The position numbers were made by a program, and so were the translations under genes. The notes below the pieces were generated by a model. The model did no database searches and was not told where the DNA came from. It worked only from the letters and a program-made list of their open reading frames with translations. DNA of 64,000 nucleotides from Caldifarciminota bacterium SM23_42 (GTDB lineage Bacteria > Hydrothermota > Tepidihabitantia > SM23-42): positions 1-64,000 of the forward strand of contig LJUJ01000001.1 in NCBI GenBank assembly GCA_001303785.1. The letters run 5' to 3'. This document shows, piece by piece, positions 50,004 to 58,987 of the stretch (positions are counted from its first letter, which is position 1; the number at the start of each line of letters is the position of its first letter).

Positions 50004-50936
50004 GTGTTTGAGACGATAACTGACAAGATCATAGCACTGTTCAATCTTGATAAAGGGAAAAGATTCAGGAATTACGGCTATTTTGAAGGCATTCTTAGTG
50101 TTGTATTGAATATTGCACTTTTCGTTTTCAAATTTGTGTTCGGGACACTTCTGAACAGCATATCCTTGATAGCTGATTCTCTCCACTCATTGTCTGATGT
50201 TGTGACTTCGACTATTGTCATTTTCGGTTTCAGGATTTCGTCCAAACCGCCTGATGCCGAACACCCTTTTGGGCACGGCCGGGCGGAACGGATTGTATCA
50301 ATCGTCATCGCCTGTATGCTCATTGTTGTTGGTTTTGAGTTCTTTAAGAGTGGTTTTGACAGGTTCCAAAATCCTATTCCAATCGGGGCTGATACTTTCG
50401 TAATTGCGATGCTCATCGTGTCCATATTCATTAAGGAGTTCCTATATCAGTTTTCTCTGAGTTTAGGAAAGCGAATCGCGTCTCCAACTCTCAAAGCAGA
50501 AGCCTGGCATCATCGAACCGATTCGATTTCGACACTACTTGTCCTGGGAGGTTTCGTATTTTTTAGATTCGGCTTTTATAGCCTCGATGGAATTATGGGT
50601 ATGATGGTTGCGTTGATAATCGTGTATACTGGTATTTCGATAATAAAGGAGTCGGGTAGTTTTCTTATTGGCCAGGCGCCTTCTTCCTCACTCGTGGAAA
50701 GGATTAGGCAAGCCGCCGAAGATTTCGATGATGTTAGTGATGTACATCACATACATGTGCACGATTACGGAGGGCAGTTGGAGGTGACGATTCATGTGCG
50801 ACTCAAGGGTGACACGCATCTTGAGGACGCGCATCACAGGGCGTCTGAGGTGGAGAAGGCAATCAAGAAGTGCGTGCCCGGTGCCGAGGTCACGGTACAT
50901 GTTGAGCCTATTTCTTGGGGTGAATTTGCGCGCTGA
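50004..50936 (+). CDS. cation diffusion facilitator transporter
   Basis: This 310-residue CDF protein has about six transmembrane helices with the metal-site motifs 'SISLIADSLHSLSDVVTS' (HxxxD in helix 2) and 'AEAWHHRTDSIST' (HxxxD in helix 5), then a cytoplasmic C-terminal domain 'VHHIHVHDYGGQLEVTIHVRLKGDTHLEDAHHRASEVEKAI'. It exports Zn2+, Fe2+ or a similar divalent ion by proton exchange. The start is GTG 50004. Ends overlapping the acetyltransferase. Confidence 0.9.
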   Translation: MFETITDKIIALFNLDKGKRFRNYGYFEGILSVVLNIALFVFKFVFGTLLNSISLIADSLHSLSDVVTSTIVIFGFRISSKPPDAEHPFGHGRAERIVSIVIACMLIVVGFEFFKSGFDRFQNPIPIGADTFVIAMLIVSIFIKEFLYQFSLSLGKRIASPTLKAEAWHHRTDSISTLLVLGGFVFFRFGFYSLDGIMGMMVALIIVYTGISIIKESGSFLIGQAPSSSLVERIRQAAEDFDDVSDVHHIHVHDYGGQLEVTIHVRLKGDTHLEDAHHRASEVEKAIKKCVPGAEVTVHVEPISWGEFAR

Positions 50937-51378
50937 TTTGCCTCCAGACCTGGCCATAAGAGAATTTCGCACAAGCGATTATGATGCCTTGATCAGACTT
51001 TGGGACGAAGCTAAGTTGCCGTACAAACCTGCTGGGCGTGACAAGCGAGAAAATATCTGTGATGAGGTCAAGAGAAGCAACGCGATTTTCTTGGTGGCCG
51101 AAAAGAATGGTGGAATCATCGGTTCTGCATTCGGTACTCACGATGGAAGGAAGGGTTGGATAAATCGCGTTGCGGTTACTCCCAAATGGCGTAGAAGGGG
51201 CATTGCGGCACAACTGGTTTATGCGGTTGAGCGTCGTTTCAATGCCATGGGTATTGGCATAATCGCATGTCTTATCGAAGACTGGAATGTGGAATCGATG
51301 AGGTTCTTTGAGGGAATCGGCTACAAGCGTCACCGAGATATTTTCTATTTCACAAAGAGGAGTAAAGTAGATATATGA
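50920..51378 (+). CDS. GNAT-family N-acetyltransferase
   Basis: This 152-residue protein carries the acetyl-CoA-binding motif 'NRVAVTPKWRRRGIAAQLVYAVERRF' (RxxGxA) and motif B 'NVESMRFFEGIGYKRHRDIFYFTK'. The start is taken as GTG 50920, overlapping the end of the CDF gene; a longer frame from 50794 would run antisense-like through basic, low-complexity sequence. The substrate is unknown. It overlaps the racemase gene by 4 nt. Confidence 0.82.
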   Translation: MNLRADLPPDLAIREFRTSDYDALIRLWDEAKLPYKPAGRDKRENICDEVKRSNAIFLVAEKNGGIIGSAFGTHDGRKGWINRVAVTPKWRRRGIAAQLVYAVERRFNAMGIGIIACLIEDWNVESMRFFEGIGYKRHRDIFYFTKRSKVDI

Positions 51379-52061
51379 AGAAAATCGGTATTGTCGGTGG
51401 ACTGGGACCCGAAGCGACTGTCGACTATTATCGAGAGATAATTGATAGTTATCGTAAACAGAGTCACGGGGATGCCCCAGAGATAATCATCTATAGTCTG
51501 AACTTGCAAGACTTTCCGGCTATCAGGGAGCGAGAGAAAATAGCGAAATGGCTGGCCGGTGCCTTAGAGTCACTGGATAAGGCTGGTGCCGACTTCGCGG
51601 TATTGTCCGCAAACACGCCGCATATTGTGTTCGACGAGCTTGAATCATTATCGCCAATACCACTCCTGAGCATTGTCGAGGAGACGTGCCGCGTAGTGAA
51701 GGGCATGCATTTGAAAAAAGTTGGTCTCATGGGTACCAAGGTTACCATGAGCGCTAATTTCTACCAACGCATCTTTTCGCGTGAGGATATAACATTAGTA
51801 GTGCCGACCTCCAAGGAGCAGGATTACATTAACAAGAAACTCTTCTCAGAAATATTGTATAACCGGATAATCGAAGAAACGCATAGGGGTTTGCTTGCAA
51901 TCGTGAAGAGGATGATCGATGAGGATGCTATCGAAGGATTGGTTCTCGGGTGTACCGAGCTACCGCTCATACTCACCAAGGATGAGTTCGGGATTCCTTT
52001 TTTTAACACCACGAGAATTCACGCGGAGAGTGCGGTGCGTTATTGCTTGAGCGGTAGATAG
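51375..52061 (+). CDS. aspartate/glutamate racemase-family protein
   Basis: This 228-residue two-domain protein reads 'IGIVGGLGPEATVDYYREII' and 'LGCTELPLIL'. These enzymes use two cysteines for 1,1-proton transfer. The second is present (GCTE), but the first site reads 'SANTPHIVFD', so Cys is replaced by Ala. The protein may be specific for one direction, a decarboxylase-like relative, or use another base. It shares the unit with CDF and GNAT genes. Confidence 0.85.
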   Translation: MKKIGIVGGLGPEATVDYYREIIDSYRKQSHGDAPEIIIYSLNLQDFPAIREREKIAKWLAGALESLDKAGADFAVLSANTPHIVFDELESLSPIPLLSIVEETCRVVKGMHLKKVGLMGTKVTMSANFYQRIFSREDITLVVPTSKEQDYINKKLFSEILYNRIIEETHRGLLAIVKRMIDEDAIEGLVLGCTELPLILTKDEFGIPFFNTTRIHAESAVRYCLSGR

Positions 52062-52105
52062 AAATCATATGGTCATATTTTATTGATGTGCGCGCAGGGC
52101 TTTGC

Positions 52106-52133
52106 TTGACTTTGTAATGTTTTCGCTTATAAT
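52106..52133 (+). promoter_or_regulatory. promoter of two-component cluster
   Basis: TTGACT (52106-52111), 16 bp, TATAAT (52128-52133). ATG 52148 follows 14 nt later without a Shine-Dalgarno, so the leader is only about 8 nt. Confidence 0.75.
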
Positions 52134-52147
52134 AGCCAAACGGCAAA

Positions 52148-53239
52148 ATGGACCAGCCAAAGATTCTAATCATCGATGATGAGAAAGTAATTTGCGATGC
52201 ATGTTTTCAGGTATTGACCCAGGAGCATTACAAAGTTGAAGTTAGCCGGGACGGTATATCTGGATTAGCGAAGGTGGAAGAGTTTTCGCCCGACGTTGTC
52301 TTTGTAGATTTGAAGATGCCTGGCGTCGGTGGTATCGAAGTATTGGAGAGAATAAGAGAAAGAGAACCTATGATCGTGCCTATTGTCATAACCGGCTATG
52401 GGACAGTCGAATCAGCCGTAGATTCCATGAAAATGGGTGCCTTTGACTTCCTCCCCAAGCCGTTCACACCTGATCAGCTGAGAGTAATAACCAGGCGCGC
52501 CTTGGATAAGAGGAATGCTGCACTGAAGACGGAGCGATTACGCGAAGAAAAGGAAAAGATGCGGCAGAATTTCATTACGATGGTCTCTCACGAATTACGG
52601 ACGCCCTTAGTTGCGGTTACACAGTATTTGGAAGTTCTGCATAATGGTTTCGCGGGTGGCGTTTCTGGAGAACAGATGAAGATTGTCGATCGGATGAGGA
52701 TCCGTATGGATGAACTTCTGAGTCTGATCGATCGTTGGCTGCGACTAGCGAGACTCGAGGATCTAAAGGTAAAGGATGAATTCAAAGAATTTCCTTTGTC
52801 TACAGTTATCGCTGAAGCGATCGACTCAGTAAAAGATTTGGCTTGTGCTGCGAAAGTGAGGATTCATTTCGATGCGACGGCGTTCAGTGCAACTGTCATG
52901 GGAGACCAGCACATGATCAAAGAAGTATTCGTCAATCTTGTAGGCAATGGAATAAAATACAATCGAGAAAGGGGAGATCTCTCGGTTGAGTTTCGTGAGG
53001 AAAGCGATTATTGGATCGTCGCTGTAAGCGATACCGGTGTCGGTATTTCTGCAAATGACATACCTTTTGTCGCAGACGAATTCTACCGTGTAAAAAGAGA
53101 AGGAGCTGTTGCTGGCACTGGGATCGGGCTGGCAATAGTGAAGAAAATACTTGATCTGCATGGGGGCAAGTTACAGATTGAGAGTAAGCTGGATCAGGGA
53201 AGTACGTTTAGCGTCTTTTTGCCAAAAGCAAAGGAGTGA
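52148..53239 (+). CDS. hybrid receiver-histidine kinase
   Basis: This 363-residue soluble protein has an N-terminal receiver (Asp54 in 'VVFVDLKMPG', Lys104), a short linker helix, a HisKA domain with His147 in 'MVSHELRTPL' and a HATPase_c domain ('NLVGNGIKYNRE', 'DTGVGISANDIP', 'GTGIGLAIVKKILDLHGG'). The receiver is at the N-terminus, so an upstream kinase or the cluster's own members could modulate its kinase activity. It starts the two-component cluster 52.1-56.8 kb. Confidence 0.93.
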   Translation: MDQPKILIIDDEKVICDACFQVLTQEHYKVEVSRDGISGLAKVEEFSPDVVFVDLKMPGVGGIEVLERIREREPMIVPIVITGYGTVESAVDSMKMGAFDFLPKPFTPDQLRVITRRALDKRNAALKTERLREEKEKMRQNFITMVSHELRTPLVAVTQYLEVLHNGFAGGVSGEQMKIVDRMRIRMDELLSLIDRWLRLARLEDLKVKDEFKEFPLSTVIAEAIDSVKDLACAAKVRIHFDATAFSATVMGDQHMIKEVFVNLVGNGIKYNRERGDLSVEFREESDYWIVAVSDTGVGISANDIPFVADEFYRVKREGAVAGTGIGLAIVKKILDLHGGKLQIESKLDQGSTFSVFLPKAKE

Positions 53240-53244
53240 CGTAA

Positions 53245-54033
53245 ATGAATAAAACCAAAATATTGATAATTGATAATGACGTTGAACATGGTGAAGCCAA
53301 CAAGAGAATGTTAGCAAACGCTGGCTATGAAGTTGTGGTTGTCCATAACGGCAAAGAAGGTTTAGAGAGTGCGCGCATAATCGAACCTGATTTGATAATG
53401 CTCGATGCTGAGTTGCCTGATATCAACGGCTTCTCGGTGTGTAAAGAACTAAAAGAAGACCCAAAACTTGGCGCGATACCTATTCTAATTTTGACAGCGC
53501 TTGGTGCATCTGAAGAAAGCTACCTTGCGAATATGGCAAAAGAGCACCAAGCGGATGCATTCTTCACCAAACCAGCAGATACAAAGAGATTGCTGAGTAA
53601 AATAAGCGAGCTGGTGACTGCCACTCCAGTACCGCCTAGCAAGCCCAGGGTCAGGGCGAAAATATTACTGATTGACGATGACCCCGACTTTCTTGATGCT
53701 ACGAGGCAGATACTCAGCGCAAATCAGTTTCAGGTAATAACGGCACAAGACGGTGAAGAGGGTATTGCCAAGGCAAAGTATGAAAGCCCTGATCTGATAG
53801 TACTCGATGTCATTATGCCTGGGAAGGACGGGTATTCTGTGTGCTACGAACTAAGAAAAATAGCACAGACAAGACCAATTCCCATTATAATGCTTACCGC
53901 AGTTGGGCAACAGTTATCAAAGCCTGAATATGCAATGGACATGGCGATCGACCACCTTGCGGATGACTTTCTTGATAAACCATTTGATGCTCAGAAGCTG
54001 ATCAAAAAGATAGAGAAGCACCTTAGACGGTGA
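53245..54033 (+). CDS. tandem-receiver response regulator
   Basis: This 262-residue protein consists of two receiver domains with no output domain: the first with Asp54 ('DLIMLDAELPD'), the second (about residues 138-260) with Asp188 ('DLIVLDVIMPG'). The linker is proline-rich (TPVPPSKPR). It may be a phosphorelay hub or phosphate sink between the two kinases encoded on either side. It begins 5 nt after the hybrid kinase gene with a GGAG-type site. Confidence 0.9.
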   Translation: MNKTKILIIDNDVEHGEANKRMLANAGYEVVVVHNGKEGLESARIIEPDLIMLDAELPDINGFSVCKELKEDPKLGAIPILILTALGASEESYLANMAKEHQADAFFTKPADTKRLLSKISELVTATPVPPSKPRVRAKILLIDDDPDFLDATRQILSANQFQVITAQDGEEGIAKAKYESPDLIVLDVIMPGKDGYSVCYELRKIAQTRPIPIIMLTAVGQQLSKPEYAMDMAIDHLADDFLDKPFDAQKLIKKIEKHLRR

Positions 54034-54066
54034 TGCGCGTCCGTATCGCTGTTTTTTGAAGACAGT

Positions 54067-56076
54067 ATGCTCACACCGCGTTTCCCACTACGTGCTAAGT
54101 TAATAGTCAGTTTTTCAATTGTGATTGTCGTTGGTGTTTTCTTGTCGACTGTAGTCGGCATTCGTCTGATCGGTACGACAATACTCAGACAGGCACAAGA
54201 CAAGGTTCGCCTCGATCTAAATTCGGCGCGAGAGGTATACCATGAAGAGAGCGAAGCGATCAAGACCAAGATACGACTGACAGCAAACAGGTTTTTCGTG
54301 AAGGATGCGATTTCTGCAAAAAATTTTACGGGATTGCTTGCCGAACTGGGGAAAATACGCGAGGCGGAGCACTTGGATATACTCGCACTGACCGATAGCC
54401 AGGGCAGGATTTTCGTGAGAGCTCATAATCCTGGTAGTCACGGCGATCGTCCAGCTGACGAAATCGTTGATTGGGTGCTTGTGCACGATGAACCAGTGGT
54501 AGCAACACAAATCGTGTCGGAGCGGGATCTGGCAAATATGGGCGCTGAATATGCGGAACGCGCGAGGATTGCACTAATCCCAACTCCGAAATCACGGCCT
54601 CTGGGAAAGACTGAGGAGAGAGCAGGGATGTTCATAAAAGCGGCGGCGCCCGTTTTCGATTATGCAGGGAATATCATAGGTGTGCTGTATGGCGGCAATA
54701 TGCTAAATCGTGATTTCGATATTGTCGATAAAGTAAAGAATATCGTCTACATGGGTGAGCAATACCGGAATCGTGACATAGGAACCGCGACCATTTTCCA
54801 GGATGATGCACGTATTTCTACAAATGTGATGGACGCTGATGGCGAGCGGGCGATCGGAACCCGGGTATCGCAAGAAGTATACGAGCAGGTCGTGATCAAG
54901 GGTGTACCTTGGGTGGGTCGAGCATTTGTCGTTAATGCATGGTACATGACTGCCTATGAACCAATCAAAAATATCAACGGTGATATTATTGGCATGCTGT
55001 ACGTCGGAATGCTGGAAGCACCATATGTCGATTTGAGAAATCGCGTTGTGCTTACTTTCTCTGGTATCGCCATTCTGAGCGTGATACTTTTATCGGTAAT
55101 TGCGTATTTCACAACGTCCAATGTGGTAAAGCCTGTTAAAGCGTTAGCCCTGGCTACCGATAAGGTAGCCCACGGTGACATGTCACATCGGGTAACAATA
55201 GATACCAAGGATGAACTCGGTCTTTTGGCCGGTTCGTTTAATCAGATGATAGCTGCTTTGCAGGAAGCGACGGAAGGCTATCAGACCTTGACTCGCACAT
55301 TAGAAGAAAAAGTCGAGGAGAAAACAGAGGAATTACAGGCGACACAGGATTACTTGATTCAATCTGAGAAATTGGCATCGTTGGGGAAGCTTGCAGCTGG
55401 CATTGCTCACGAAATAAACAATCCGCTCACCTCGATTTTGCTCAACAGTCATCTCATGCTGGAGAAAGCTAAAGGTGACTCTGCTATCGATGACAACCTT
55501 CAATTAATTATTGAAGAAACCACAAGGTGCAGTTCGATCGTAAGAGGGCTCTTAGAGTTTGCCCGACAGACTCCACCTGAGAAGACTCCAGTTGACATCA
55601 ACCACGTGATCGAGAACACACTGTTGATCATGGAAACGCAAGCATTAGTACACAAGGTGAAGATTGAGAAGTACCTGGCTGAAAATCTTCCGCAGATTAT
55701 GGTTGATGTCAGCAAAATTAAGCAAGTTTTCACCAATATAGTGTTAAATGCAATGGAAGCAATGTCTGATGGTGGTGTACTGAAGATTGTGTCGCAAAGG
55801 TCGAAAGATAATAGATCTATTGAGGTAGAATTCGAGGATAACGGCAAAGGAATTCCAAGAGAACACTTAAGGAAGATATTTGACCCATTCTTCTCGACCA
55901 AGGGGACCAAAGGTACTGGTTTGGGACTGTCAATAAGCTATGGAATAATTCAGCAACACAATGGTACCATTGATGTGCAGAGCGATGTCGGGAGAGGAAC
56001 AAAGATGACCGTTCGCCTCCCTTTGCCCGAGGCAGGAGTGGATGTAAAGGAGGATAAAAATGCCAGAGAAGTTTAA
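54067..56076 (+). CDS. membrane sensor histidine kinase with Cache-type domain
   Basis: This 669-residue kinase has TM1 (about 10-32), a large periplasmic sensor (about 35-320, with the Cache-like ending 'IKNINGDIIGMLYVGMLEAPY'), TM2 (about 325-348), HAMP, a coiled coil and a kinase core: HisKA 'LASLGKLAAGIAHEINNPLTSILLN', then 'NIVLNAMEAM', 'DNGKGIPREHLRKIFDPFFSTK' and 'GTGLGLSISYGII'. It senses an extracellular small molecule, not identified. It overlaps the following receiver gene by 17 nt. Confidence 0.93.
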   Translation: MLTPRFPLRAKLIVSFSIVIVVGVFLSTVVGIRLIGTTILRQAQDKVRLDLNSAREVYHEESEAIKTKIRLTANRFFVKDAISAKNFTGLLAELGKIREAEHLDILALTDSQGRIFVRAHNPGSHGDRPADEIVDWVLVHDEPVVATQIVSERDLANMGAEYAERARIALIPTPKSRPLGKTEERAGMFIKAAAPVFDYAGNIIGVLYGGNMLNRDFDIVDKVKNIVYMGEQYRNRDIGTATIFQDDARISTNVMDADGERAIGTRVSQEVYEQVVIKGVPWVGRAFVVNAWYMTAYEPIKNINGDIIGMLYVGMLEAPYVDLRNRVVLTFSGIAILSVILLSVIAYFTTSNVVKPVKALALATDKVAHGDMSHRVTIDTKDELGLLAGSFNQMIAALQEATEGYQTLTRTLEEKVEEKTEELQATQDYLIQSEKLASLGKLAAGIAHEINNPLTSILLNSHLMLEKAKGDSAIDDNLQLIIEETTRCSSIVRGLLEFARQTPPEKTPVDINHVIENTLLIMETQALVHKVKIEKYLAENLPQIMVDVSKIKQVFTNIVLNAMEAMSDGGVLKIVSQRSKDNRSIEVEFEDNGKGIPREHLRKIFDPFFSTKGTKGTGLGLSISYGIIQQHNGTIDVQSDVGRGTKMTVRLPLPEAGVDVKEDKNAREV

Positions 56077-56836
56077 GATTCTAGTGGTAGATGATGAACT
56101 GCCAGTGTGTAAGAGCATAGCTAGTGCACTTGCTGGTGAGGAATATGACGTCGATGCCGCGCTCAGCGGGGAAGAGGCTTTGGAATTACAGGAGAAGAAG
56201 CACTATGATGCTATAATTGCGGATCTGATGATGCCTGGAATCAGCGGCTTGGAGTTGCTAAAAAAAGTCAAAGAGAATCGGCCAGACACTATGTTGATAA
56301 TGATTACAGGATATCCATCAATCAGGACGGCGGTAGAGGCGATAAGAATTGGTGCCTTTGACTACTTGCCCAAACCCTTCACGCCAAATGAAATACGGAC
56401 TATTGTCTCTAGGGCTTTAACAAGAAAGAGAGTGGTGCAACAAAAGGTCGAACAAGTAAGGATACTTGAGGATTTACCTGTGCCACAAGGACTCTACACA
56501 ATTCCTGAGAATTCATGGGCAAAGATCGAAGATGATGGTAGCGTGTTGGTTGGGATTCATCATATGCTGCTGGTGACCATTAAGAAAATAGCCGATATTG
56601 AATACCCCAAATTGAACGAAACGAGATACCAAGGTGAGGCGTGTGTCAGAATTGTGGAGTCTAGTGATCGCTTGCATAGGTTATGGACACCGGTGACCGG
56701 TAAGGTCATCGGAATTAATGAACGAGTCAAGGACGACTATTCGCAACTTTATCGAGATCCTTATATTACGGGGTGGCTGGTGCAGATGACGCCGACAAAT
56801 CTTGATAACGATTTAAAAAATCTTGTAGTAACTTAG
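56060..56836 (+). CDS. response regulator with GcvH-like output domain
   Basis: This 258-residue protein has a receiver (1-120; Asp56 in 'AIIADLMMPG', Lys106) fused to a C-terminal domain of about 115 residues resembling the glycine-cleavage H protein: 'GLYTIPENSWAKIEDDGSVLVGIHHMLLVTIKKIADIEYPKLNETRYQGEACVRIVES', 'LWTPVTGKVIGINERVKDDYSQLYRDPYITGWLVQM'. The lipoyl-attachment Lys of true H proteins (ESVKA) is replaced (ESSDR), so it is not expected to carry lipoate. The output is probably protein-protein contact. It overlaps the sensor kinase gene, its probable partner. Confidence 0.88.
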   Translation: MPEKFKILVVDDELPVCKSIASALAGEEYDVDAALSGEEALELQEKKHYDAIIADLMMPGISGLELLKKVKENRPDTMLIMITGYPSIRTAVEAIRIGAFDYLPKPFTPNEIRTIVSRALTRKRVVQQKVEQVRILEDLPVPQGLYTIPENSWAKIEDDGSVLVGIHHMLLVTIKKIADIEYPKLNETRYQGEACVRIVESSDRLHRLWTPVTGKVIGINERVKDDYSQLYRDPYITGWLVQMTPTNLDNDLKNLVVT

Positions 56837-56864
56837 CCAATTTGAATCTACCCGTTGACTAAAT

Positions 56865-57527
56865 GTGATTTTGCTTGTAGGAGATAGACCATTTGATTTA
56901 AGACCGACAAAGATCGTGGCGGTTGCGCGTAACTACAAGGCTCACGCCGAGGAAATGAATGTGGATTTGCCAAAGGAGCCGAGTCTTTTTCTGAAACCAC
57001 CGTCCTCTTTGTTGGCAAATGGGGGGGAAGTACTTCTTCCTCAATCATCAGCCCGTATAGATCATGAGGTGGAACTGGCAGTAGTCATGAAATCAAGGGC
57101 AAAACGGATAACCACTGAATATGTGAAAGAGAATGTCCTTGGTTACACGATATTAGTCGATATAACGGCGCGCGACATTCAAGCCGAAGCCAAGAAGAGT
57201 GGCATGCCATGGACCGTTGCCAAGGGTTATGACACTTTTGCTCCAATCGGCCCGAGGATTGTGCCTGTTGATGAAATCGATGAGAAGAACTTGGATATCT
57301 GGCTTAAGATAAACGGTGTGTATAAGCAGAGAGGCAACACGAATCAGATGATTTTCACAGTTGAGGAAATTGTTTCACATATTTCTCATATTATGACCTT
57401 GGAACCACTGGATGTTATCGCTACAGGTACGCCCTCCGGTGTTGGACCCATGCACGACGGTGACACGATCGAGGCGGGTATCGAGAATATCGGAACCTTA
57501 CGATTCAAGGCAGCACGGATACATTGA
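56865..57527 (+). CDS. fumarylacetoacetate hydrolase-family protein
   Basis: This 220-residue protein is a FAH-fold enzyme: 'IVAVARNYKAHAEEM', 'PSLFLKPPSSLLANGGEVLLP', 'IDHEVELAVVM' (metal-binding Glu-His-Glu pattern), 'DITARDIQAEAKKSGMPWT.AKGYDTFAPIGPR', 'NGVYKQRGNTNQMIF', 'ISHIMTLEPLDVIATGTPSGVGPMHDGDTIEAGIENIG'. The family includes oxaloacetate decarboxylases and acylpyruvate hydrolases, and I cannot choose between them. The start is GTG 56865. Confidence 0.9.
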   Translation: MILLVGDRPFDLRPTKIVAVARNYKAHAEEMNVDLPKEPSLFLKPPSSLLANGGEVLLPQSSARIDHEVELAVVMKSRAKRITTEYVKENVLGYTILVDITARDIQAEAKKSGMPWTVAKGYDTFAPIGPRIVPVDEIDEKNLDIWLKINGVYKQRGNTNQMIFTVEEIVSHISHIMTLEPLDVIATGTPSGVGPMHDGDTIEAGIENIGTLRFKAARIH

Positions 57528-57531
57528 TGGC

Positions 57532-58323
57532 GTGCTGATTTCCGTGCAAACATCGGAAAAAACATTATGTACACCCCTGATACACATGGATTGGGGTGTC
57601 GATGGTGTACGCTACGCTTTGAAAAACAAGAGGATATTGGTTATTGTTGATACGTTGCGCTTCAGCACCGCGGTGGTAACCGCGATTGCAAAAGGTTTTA
57701 CGATCTACCCGGCATCAGACAGTACCGTCGGGAAGACAGCTGCTGACCGTTTGGGTGCTGAGCTCGCAGGAAAACCAGGGGAATCAAAGTATACTATTTC
57801 ACCAAATAGCTACTTGGATGCAGCGAATAGTGACAAGAAAAGTATTGTGCTTCCGTCTCCTAATGGTTCTGCCTGTTCTGAACTCGTCGGCGAAGGCGAT
57901 ATTGCTTTTATTGGATGTTTACTTAACGCTCTGGCAGTCGCCCAGTATTGTCATAGGTTTGCTCAAGAAAAACATAGAGCAATAACTATCATTGCTGCAG
58001 GAGAACAGCGTGCCGTCGATACAGGTGAGAGAATAGTCTATGAACGCAAAGAGGCTTATCGTGTATTCGCCGTAGAAGATTATTTGGCCGCGGGGGCTAT
58101 CATTTCTTACATGGAATCTTCGAAGAGCGCGGAAGCTCAGGCTTGCGAATTGTCCTTCGTCGCGGCGCGTGAGCGATTGCTGGAACTCTTACTGAGAAGT
58201 TTCAGTGGCAGGTATCTTGTTGAAAATGGACTAGAAAATGACGTCAGACACGCTGCTCAATTGAATTCTTATGATGTGATACCCATGATTCATGACGGGA
58301 AGATAACTGGACTAAATGAATAA
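57532..58323 (+). CDS. 2-phosphosulfolactate phosphatase-like protein (ComB family)
   Basis: This 263-residue protein resembles ComB: 'KRILVIVDTLRFSTAVVTAIAKGFTIYPASD', 'SPNSYLDA', 'KSIVLPSPNGSACSELV.EGDIAFIGCLLNALAVAQ', 'ITIIAAGEQ', 'AVEDYLAAGAIIS' and 'GRYLVENGLENDVRHAAQLNSYDVIPMI'. In coenzyme M synthesis ComB dephosphorylates phosphosulfolactate, but bacterial homologues are frequent without that pathway. Start GTG 57532 is chosen because it lies 5 nt after the FAH gene; earlier in-frame starts lie within that gene. Confidence 0.85.
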   Translation: MLISVQTSEKTLCTPLIHMDWGVDGVRYALKNKRILVIVDTLRFSTAVVTAIAKGFTIYPASDSTVGKTAADRLGAELAGKPGESKYTISPNSYLDAANSDKKSIVLPSPNGSACSELVGEGDIAFIGCLLNALAVAQYCHRFAQEKHRAITIIAAGEQRAVDTGERIVYERKEAYRVFAVEDYLAAGAIISYMESSKSAEAQACELSFVAARERLLELLLRSFSGRYLVENGLENDVRHAAQLNSYDVIPMIHDGKITGLNE

Positions 58324-58987
58324 ACGTCAAGCATTGATGCAATACTATGATGAGCGGGCTCCTGAATATGACGAGGTATATTTTGGTAAGGGACCGGGTA
58401 TACCCGAACCTAAATCCTACGGGAAGGATGTGAAAGCGATTACTGGAATCTGCGCAGATTTTGGTCATGGCCACTTGGTTGACATCGGATGTGGCACGGG
58501 ATTTTGGTTACCTTACTATATCAATAACTGCAAAGACGTGACTTTAATTGATCAGTCACAGAAAATGCTCGTTGAATGTCAGAAACGGGTGAAACAATTA
58601 GACACCATTGCCAATATCCGTTTTATGAAAGGAGATTTCTTTCGCCTCAGGTTCTTCATGGAAAGCTTTGACGCTGCATTGGTTGCATTTTTTATTAGTC
58701 ATCTCAGCGATGAGGAGGGATTATTTTTCAATAAACTCAAGAGGCTGTTGACGCCAGGAGCTGAGATCTTATGGATCGATGGTTCATGGAGCCCGATACG
58801 CAAGCAATATCGTGAAAGAGAAGGGATCCAAACAAGAAAGCTGCGCAGCGGGCGTGAGTTTCAAATTTTCAAGAAATACTACGAGGCTAATGATGTAAAG
58901 ATGTTGTTAAAGAGGTATTCGTTTAAGCTGTGCTCGCTGTATATGGGTGATGTATTTTTTGCCGCCCGAACAGAGTTGAGTTACTAG
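58316..58987 (+). CDS. class I SAM-dependent methyltransferase
   Basis: This 223-residue protein has the SAM-binding motif I 'HLVDIGCGTGFWLPYY' and the acidic loop 'DVTLIDQSQKMLVECQKRV', then 'MKGDFFRLRF' and 'SFDAALVAFFISHLSDEEGLFFNKLKRLLTPGAEILWIDGSW'. Methyl acceptor unknown. It overlaps the ComB-like gene by 8 nt and converges on the M48 protease gene with a 4-nt overlap at the stops. Confidence 0.88.
   Translation: MNKRQALMQYYDERAPEYDEVYFGKGPGIPEPKSYGKDVKAITGICADFGHGHLVDIGCGTGFWLPYYINNCKDVTLIDQSQKMLVECQKRVKQLDTIANIRFMKGDFFRLRFFMESFDAALVAFFISHLSDEEGLFFNKLKRLLTPGAEILWIDGSWSPIRKQYREREGIQTRKLRSGREFQIFKKYYEANDVKMLLKRYSFKLCSLYMGDVFFAARTELSY

Noticed and set aside
50794-50919. N-terminal extension of the GNAT gene
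   Set aside because: The extra residues are Arg-rich and overlap the conserved C-terminus of the CDF transporter in another frame. GTG 50920 gives normal domain length.
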